Shown here piece after piece: positions 58,601 through 64,000 of a stretch of 64,000 nucleotides of DNA (its first letter is position 1; every line of letters starts with the position of its first letter). The notes under the pieces are model-generated. The model had not been told where the DNA came from and did no database searches. It saw only the letters and a program-made list of their open reading frames with translations. The DNA is taken from positions 31,255,501 through 31,319,500 of the forward strand of contig NC_079875.1 of NCBI RefSeq assembly GCF_029227915.1. The letters run 5' to 3'. Origin of the DNA: Hydractinia symbiolongicarpus. Taxonomy: Eukaryota; Cnidaria; Hydrozoa; Anthoathecata; Hydractiniidae. A program made the position numbers and the translations under genes.

Positions 58601-58602
58601 TC
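52690..58602 (-). CDS. GGT: Gamma-glutamyltranspeptidase, membrane-anchored (first exon missing)
   Basis: This gene encodes the ectoenzyme that cleaves glutathione by transferring its gamma-glutamyl group. Eight exons (minus): 58602-58317, 58038-57810, 57150-56955, 54990-54686, 54429-54275, 54142-53955, 53513-53276 and 52953-52690. All seven junctions are GT-AG and in phase. Exon 1 has a type II membrane span ([19 protein letters not shown]), an acidic patch and a Ser/Thr repeat stalk. Large-subunit motifs follow: [29 protein letters not shown] (with the substrate-binding Arg), [13 protein letters not shown] and [10 protein letters not shown]. Cleavage and catalysis use the second Thr of GTTHVSV in exon 6, followed by [14 protein letters not shown]. 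The small subunit has [21 protein letters not shown], the oxyanion segment [10 protein letters not shown] and [12 protein letters not shown] at the C-terminus. About 620 residues are seen, a little longer than usual because of the stalk. The N-terminal exon (ATG) lies beyond 58602 and was not identified. The paralogue type is undetermined. Confidence 0.95.
55005..56954 (-). other. GGT: Large GGT intron 3
   Basis: An intron of 1950 bases between the exon ending in MADPGL (donor GTAAGAG at 56954) and the exon opening with EILVNEDG (acceptor ttttttgtag). It contains a short (CAAA)n tract near 56330 and a run of tatgatatat motifs near 56672. No nested gene or transposon end was found. Confidence 0.7.
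58375..58500 (-). repeat. 21-bp coding minisatellite (six 7-residue units) in GGT stalk
   Basis: Six units of 21 bp encode seven-residue repeats of the form TTSST-V-N. Four of the units provide an N-T-T sequon. The repeat keeps the reading frame and lies between the membrane span and the catalytic domain. Confidence 0.85.
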
Positions 58603-61600
58603 CTATAAGTTAATTTAAGAACAGATATCAAAGATCAGCAACAAAAATGCTTGTTTTTGTGTTTTTTGACACGTGACGTAATCTGGTAAAAACTCTGACA
58701 TATTTTATCACCTTTGCTCAATTCAATATTTACTGGTCAAATAACGGATTTCCTGAATAAGAATCAACTAGCCAAGGAAAAAACATCAGAGATTTGCCTG
58801 TCGCTATTAAACAAGACAGTTAACTTTGAACTTTGCGCCACAAGTAATTGCGTAGCCCGTTATACGCATTTTGATCTTGGTAAATTCACTCAACACCGCC
58901 ATTTTTCTCGAATTTCGAGACGTTTGTGGGTATCAAGATGGCTTATTTTGTTGCGTGGGTGTGGTAAGGAATACCGCTGACAGATCTTAAAAGCTGGCCA
59001 GAAAGGAATCCGTCATAAAATTGAGGAGATTTGACTGTGGTTTATTTTATAAATTTTTTCGTTACGTAGTGTATTGGTTTGTACTTGACCTTTTTGTGCG
59101 CGACATGTGTTCACATTATTAAGAAATGGCAAGCAACACAAAAGTTTAAAAATTTGTTTGAGTTTGTGAACCACTGCTTTATGAAGCAGAATCAATAAAA
59201 AATATTTTGTATTTAATTCCTTTTTTTTCAAAACGAAATTGGGATAGTTACTTTTTCTCAAAATAAAAGAAAATCCAGTTTTAAAAAAATTAAGATCACT
59301 AAAATGTTGACAAGCCAAACCGACTGAACACAAAATAATAAGAAAATTTATCAAATTTAGTTTGTTATTTATTGCCTTAAACCCAAGAAAAAATGTGCGA
59401 AACAAAATAATAATTCAAACTGATAGTGTAAAAATAAAGTTTACGTTTTTTATCCTGTTTAACAAGACAGTTTTGACCACAACACTCTACAACTATTAAT
59501 TTCCGTACCGCTATGCTAGACTGGTACCGTTTCTTGATACACTAGTCTTTATATTACAAACGGCGACAAAAGAGTATTTTAAAGTTCTACAGGCTTAAAG
59601 GCTGTAGAAGAAGTTTTTTTTTAATAACTAGGAAAGCAAGAAACAAATAAAACTCAAAGACGATTTCAAACATTTTGTTTTTATAAAACATAAAAATCAA
59701 TAGACACAACTATATAATGTTTAGTTATCTACGAGTTTCGGCTAGTTAAAAACTCCTTATAAAGAAAACAAATATCTTCATAGAACTTTGAATGGAAATA
59801 AAACATCGTCAATGTTCGGAAAATTTTGTATTGGCAAATGAAAATCTGGCTCCATAACCAACTAAATAGAAAATAATATTTCAAAATTATTTATTTAAAA
59901 AAGAAGATGGTTTTGTATCTTGTTCAACTAGATTTTTTGGCTTACAACACAAACCTACTATTGGTCTCCGTAGCGCTATACTCAAGAATGATACCGTTTC
60001 GTAGTTCACCAGTCTCGGTATTATAAAGAGACACAAACATGGAGCCCATTTCAAAGTCTTACCAGCTTAGAAGCCGTGGAACAAATAATCAAAAAAATAT
60101 ATAGCATGAATAAACCAAACTCACTGCTTCTTTTCCATTTATACTTTGTTTACACACTTGTGCTTCTGTCCGCCAGAAAAAAGAGATGACTAACTTGCTT
60201 GACTTTTAAAGAATGTGCCGATCAAAACAAACTTAGCAGCCACTCGCTTTCCCAACCGTTAACATATATTAATATTTTCTACATATTGAATTTGTAAATG
60301 CAATGAAAATAAAATAAATAGAGAAACAAAATTCCGGCTGGGTTTAACACATCATTGTAAATCCATTAAGATAACCTTTTAGTATGGCATCTTTTTATTT
60401 TCAATACGTTAATGATGAGTGCGTCACGTGCACATCCGGTAGTACACACAGATGTTTTTATTAAATTATATTTTTGTTTATGTTTTGTTTTTACATGTCA
60501 AACAGTGTGATGTACATGCGAGAAAAAGTAAAGCTGTTAGTCAATATAAATGAAAGAAAATTTAAACGCTTTAAAATGGCCTTGAATTGCCTGTCATTTT
60601 AGGTGTTTTTCCATGTCAACAGAAAAGGCACTTTCAATAAATTTTAACAAAGGGCGCATGCCCACCACACTACCTACTGCTTCCCAACATTGGCGCCCTA
60701 TCCTTATTTTTCCCAAAGATTTCAGCTTGGAAGTTTTTTAATCAAATTCATTTTGTTTTTTTCCAAAACTTATTCAAACTTGTTCAATGAAAGAATAGTA
60801 TTTTTTCTGTCTCATCCTGGCATTCACTAAAATTAGTTTGAAGACTTACACTGTACATTTAGTGAGTGCTATTCGTTAGATAAACATTGACAATTGTGCA
60901 AATCAATTTCAGTATTTTTTGAGCACGCAGTTAAGGCCCTGATAGATGATAACATTTTGGGTTGCAACATTTTCAAAAGTAGTAACATGACTAATATGCT
61001 TGAGAATATGTTGAAGATTGATACGAGACAAATTTTACTGAAAGATAGTGACTCAATAGAAAAGTTTCAAAATGGGAGATAAACAAATAGCAGAATATGA
61101 GTTAACTTGCAGGAATTTGGCTTGTTCAGCTGCAATGCCTCTACAAGGAAACGAGCAAACAGAAAAACATGGATACGAGAATTCTTGCGAAATCAAAATG
61201 ATTATTGAGCCGACGCTGTTAAAGTAAATGCATTATTAGAAGAATCAAGGTCTTCCAGATTACTTTATGTAGGCTGGAAAACGAGGTTATCTTTTAAAAA
61301 TTTCAGGATGTCAAAATTTTTTGAGACTAAGTCTTCATCGTAGTCATGACCAACAACAACATTTCTTTCATGTTTGAGTTTCTTTTCTACAACACTATGA
61401 TGAGATGGCGCCAAATATTCATTTAACAACAAAACGAACAGGCAAACTGGAGGCTTCATACTTATATTTTCTTGATCTTTTTTACTCACAATTTGTTCAG
61501 TAAGTGCAGTAGTATAAAATAATAAAAATATATACATCACTAGCCAGGACAACCAGGACAATTTTTTTTACCACCAGAATAGCTTAGGTGGGAAAAATTA

Positions 61601-61916
61601 CAAACAATTTTTCTGCAGTCGGAATTTTAACCGCGCTTTTTGATTGGTTTTTCTATTGTTCTTTGCTCACGTGGTCAATATCAGGAAATCCTTTGTTTCG
61701 AGCGTGCATGGCTATATTCACCCGAACAATTATAATTATTTCTTGCATTATTAAGAGGGTAAGATGTGACCACGTCAACTTTGTGTTAATTGGTTGATTA
61801 TAATTCAAGGTTTGCTATAAGGTGGATTCGATTTTTAGGGCATTGCCTTGACATGTGTTTGCGTCTAAGCTTTAGTTTGATAGAAAGTGAATTTGATATG
61901 CTCAAAGAATGCTTAG
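58603..61916. other. Mostly non-coding region upstream of GGT
   Basis: Should contain the GGT promoter and first exon, but I cannot place them. An ATG in good context at 58902 (minus, aaaaATGGCGG) does not join exon 1 in phase. Minus-strand 61265-61561 (ending KFLKDNLVFQPT) and plus-strand 60894-61082 have coding-like stretches but no recognised domain. Confidence 0.35.
59450..60090 (+). repeat. Diverged duplication, ~460-bp offset
   Basis: 59450-59625 and 59910-60090 share the order ttatcctgtttaacaagaca / tatcttgttcaactaga, ccgtaccgctatgcta / ccgtagcgctatact, gtaccgtttcttgata / ataccgtttcgtagtt, ctagtctttatatta / ccagtctcggtatta and gcttaaaggctgtag / gcttagaagccgtgg. No coding potential. 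Confidence 0.55.
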
Positions 61917-61920
61917 TTAA

Positions 61921-62352
61921 CCCTATTCGGTCCGGGGTTTTCGAATATACTATGACCGGCGGGGAGAGGGGGGGGGCGGATTCCGCCCCCCCCCCTCAAT
62001 AACTTTTCATAGGATTGTTCAAATTGAATCAAACTTGGCACACTTATAGTACGTCATAAAAGGAACAAAATGGCGCCAATAAACTTTTGCTTGCGTCAGC
62101 ACATTTTCAGGAGTTATTATATTTTCCCCATTATAAGGATTTCATAGAGATTTTTAGGGGTAGTTTCGAGTAATGGCCAATATCAAAGCCTCTGAAAGGT
62201 ATGGGACCTAAAAAATTAGCATGCAGGTATCTAATAGATAAATGCTGAAACTCAGTAAGTATCATAGCTATATTACAAAGTAATCAGGAGTTATTAAAAA
62301 AAACCGTCAGGGGGGTGGGCGGAATTCCCCTCCCCCCCAGGACCGAATAGGG
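61921..62352. mobile_element. TTAA-flanked MITE with 13-bp TIRs, 432 bp
   Basis: Perfect terminal inverted repeats CCCTATTCGGTCC (61921-61933) and GGACCGAATAGGG (62340-62352) are flanked on both sides by TTAA (61917-61920 and 62353-62356). A TTAA target duplication with a CCC-starting TIR is the signature of piggyBac; Kolobok elements also use TTAA. Just inside each end lies a long G/C homopolymer-rich stretch. There is no transposase, so it depends on one supplied elsewhere. Confidence 0.85.
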
Positions 62353-62356
62353 TTAA

Positions 62357-64000
62357 CTAGGCGAGTTCGTCACATGTTGTTTAACATTTTTGCTATTTTG
62401 ATCTTTAACTTTTTCTTGTTTCATTATTTTAGGCGTGTTGACCTGTGACCATCACTATAAAGAGAAATATATTTCATTGTATTTTAATTCAGTCACATTT
62501 GGTAAATATGTAAAAAACTAAAAATAATTCACAAAGATATAAACAAAACTGGTATTTTTAACAGGGCTTGTTGATAAGACAATTTTAACCTGTATCTTTT
62601 ATATAATGACGAAAAAAATATCTATCTCTTAGACTGTTTTATATTTTGGGTCTAGTGTGTTGTCGTTCTGCAAAATTTCAGGTGAAAATACTGTTTTTTT
62701 ACGTGAAAATACAAATTTTTGTAAAGGCCGTTTTACATTATTGCTTTAATATGAAATGGCCTCAACTATGATGACTCTAACATTTAAATTGATTTATTAT
62801 AGAGCAGACCATGCCAGCCGGCGTGGTTTCCAAAATTAACACAGTAATTACAAACTTTTATTTAGCAGTTCGCAGTTCGCCTCTTTTCTGAGATAAAAAG
62901 ATGACTCCGTATTGTACAGACACACTTGGCGTCCAAAATTTCAATCAACTTGAGTTAACTTGCACGATTTTGGCTTGATGATGGCTGCAATATTTAAATT
63001 GATTTAATATAGAGCAGACCATGCCAGTCGGTCTGTACAGACACACTTGGCGTCCAAAATTTTAATCAACTTGAATGTCTCTTTGTTATTCCATTTTCTT
63101 TATTTTTCCGCATTCTTTGTTGGTCTTTCGCGCTTACGTTTGTCTTCTCTTTCCACCTCGTTCCAGGTTTCACTGGCCACACTACAGAAACAAAATAAAC
63201 AGAGAAAAATAAAATAAACTGCACAAGTTTGATTGATAAAATGGCGTCATTTCGGTGCTCCAAATAAAATCACAGTTTTATCTTTGCGTTTCGTCCGACT
63301 TGCCTTTGACAACCGTCTCCTTTGATATAATTAAGCCCTACCTTCCTGCAAATAGTTATTTACAAACAGCTCTTCTGATATTTTTATAAACCAAAAATTA
63401 TTGTTGGCTTCCCTCCATTTTGACAATCTTGACATTGTATACGTTATTAATTACACTGCTTCACAAAAAATTAGAATTGTCTAAGAAAGTTGCTAGCTAC
63501 TGGAATGGAAGAAATAAATGTGGATAAGACTATGGGATAAAGTAATACAGAACTAATGTTTGCCAATTTGTCTCGTAAAGTATTCGCTCAATTAATATAG
63601 CTGTATAGTTTAAGTTATATGATTATTATTTATTGTGTTTTAGGTAGAAATCTTTTTCTGAACTCCTTAAACATTAAAAAAGTTGCATAAAACAACGTTA
63701 TTACAAGGATTATTTATCGTTGGGTTAACACGCCTAAAACAATAACGCACTCCTGTCCCCAGGGTTTTTTGCGGGGCAAAGCGTCAGCGAACGGAGCGTA
63801 TCAAAGTCCATTTCCTCATTAATTAGCCAAATATAAGGGACGGTGGAGGGTGTATAGGTTTTCCGCACCTATACATCAAAATTTTTCAATTTTAGTCAAT
63901 TTTTTGACTGGTTTCCCCAGTAATTTATCTGGCTATTTTCCCTTAAATTCCCAATTCAACAAGATCACGTGTTTTAGCACAGCGATGGAGTTTTTTTTTT
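62357..64000. other. Non-coding right end of window
   Basis: No gene supported. Short sequences are locally repeated: agagcagaccatgccag (62801 and 63011) and cagacacacttggcgtccaa (62917 and 63038) occur twice at different spacings, so small rearrangements joined them. ccccagggttttttgcgggg (near 63758) is followed by ordinary AT-rich sequence. Confidence 0.45.

Noticed and set aside
58369-58608. Plus-strand frame of VELVV repeats
   Set aside because: Antisense reading of the GGT stalk minisatellite.
58888-58902. ATG in good context (minus, 58902) as first exon of GGT
   Set aside because: The available GT donors leave the wrong phase for the 58602 acceptor.
58714-58980. Plus-strand 88-residue frame upstream of GGT
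   Set aside because: No domain, no splice context; lies in the likely GGT promoter region.

Overview
This is a gene-poor, AT-rich stretch of an animal nuclear genome. GT-AG introns, AATAAA signals and TATA boxes show it is eukaryotic. The transposon mix (CR1-type LINE, DIRS-type retroelement, Helitron-like elements, a TTAA-flanked MITE) and the abundance of CTAG-rich tracts suggest an invertebrate, perhaps a hydrozoan cnidarian. That placement is inference; no marker gene fixes it.

Layout. 1-830 and 6840-13806 are arrays of a ~123-bp satellite. Between them lie a lone ankyrin-repeat exon (1227-1786, minus), a 42-bp minisatellite (2356-2600), the 3' part of a Helitron-like element ending at 4920, and a decayed DIRS-type retroelement on the minus strand (4921-6692). 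13807-14550 is a decayed coding remnant of unknown type. 14551-18740 holds nothing I can call. 18740-19531 is a glycosyltransferase (GT31-like) pseudogene on the minus strand, with a short Helitron-like element just upstream of its first codon. 19613-27235 is a nested block in which two kinds of Helitron-like elements alternate with the same satellite in inverted orientation; one segment is repeated at 4.66 kb spacing and part of it a third time.

27.2-32.2 kb contains three TATA boxes on the plus strand, each followed by unrecognised, partly broken, short-intron coding sequence. The best preserved is a ~240-residue protein at 31245-32136. A tRNA-derived SINE sits among them. 34807-35103 is a complete short Helitron-like element. 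35.5-40.3 kb is an apparently intact CR1-like LINE with both ORFs open. 41.1-42.1 kb is another Helitron-like element with a diverged internal duplication. 42.1-52.6 kb is mostly featureless, with two degraded Helitron ends near 49.7 kb.

The one clear host gene is on the minus strand at 52690-58602: a gamma-glutamyltranspeptidase in eight recognisable exons, with every visible splice junction in phase and catalytic residues intact. It is preceded by a transmembrane anchor and an unusual Ser/Thr-rich 7-residue-repeat stalk; its first coding exon was not found. The window ends in non-coding DNA with a TTAA-flanked inverted-repeat MITE (61921-62352).

The genes do not form a pathway. The clearest theme is repeat biology: Helitron-like elements adjoin satellite DNA, the DIRS remnant, the GT31 pseudogene and each other, and satellite plus Helitron segments have been duplicated together.
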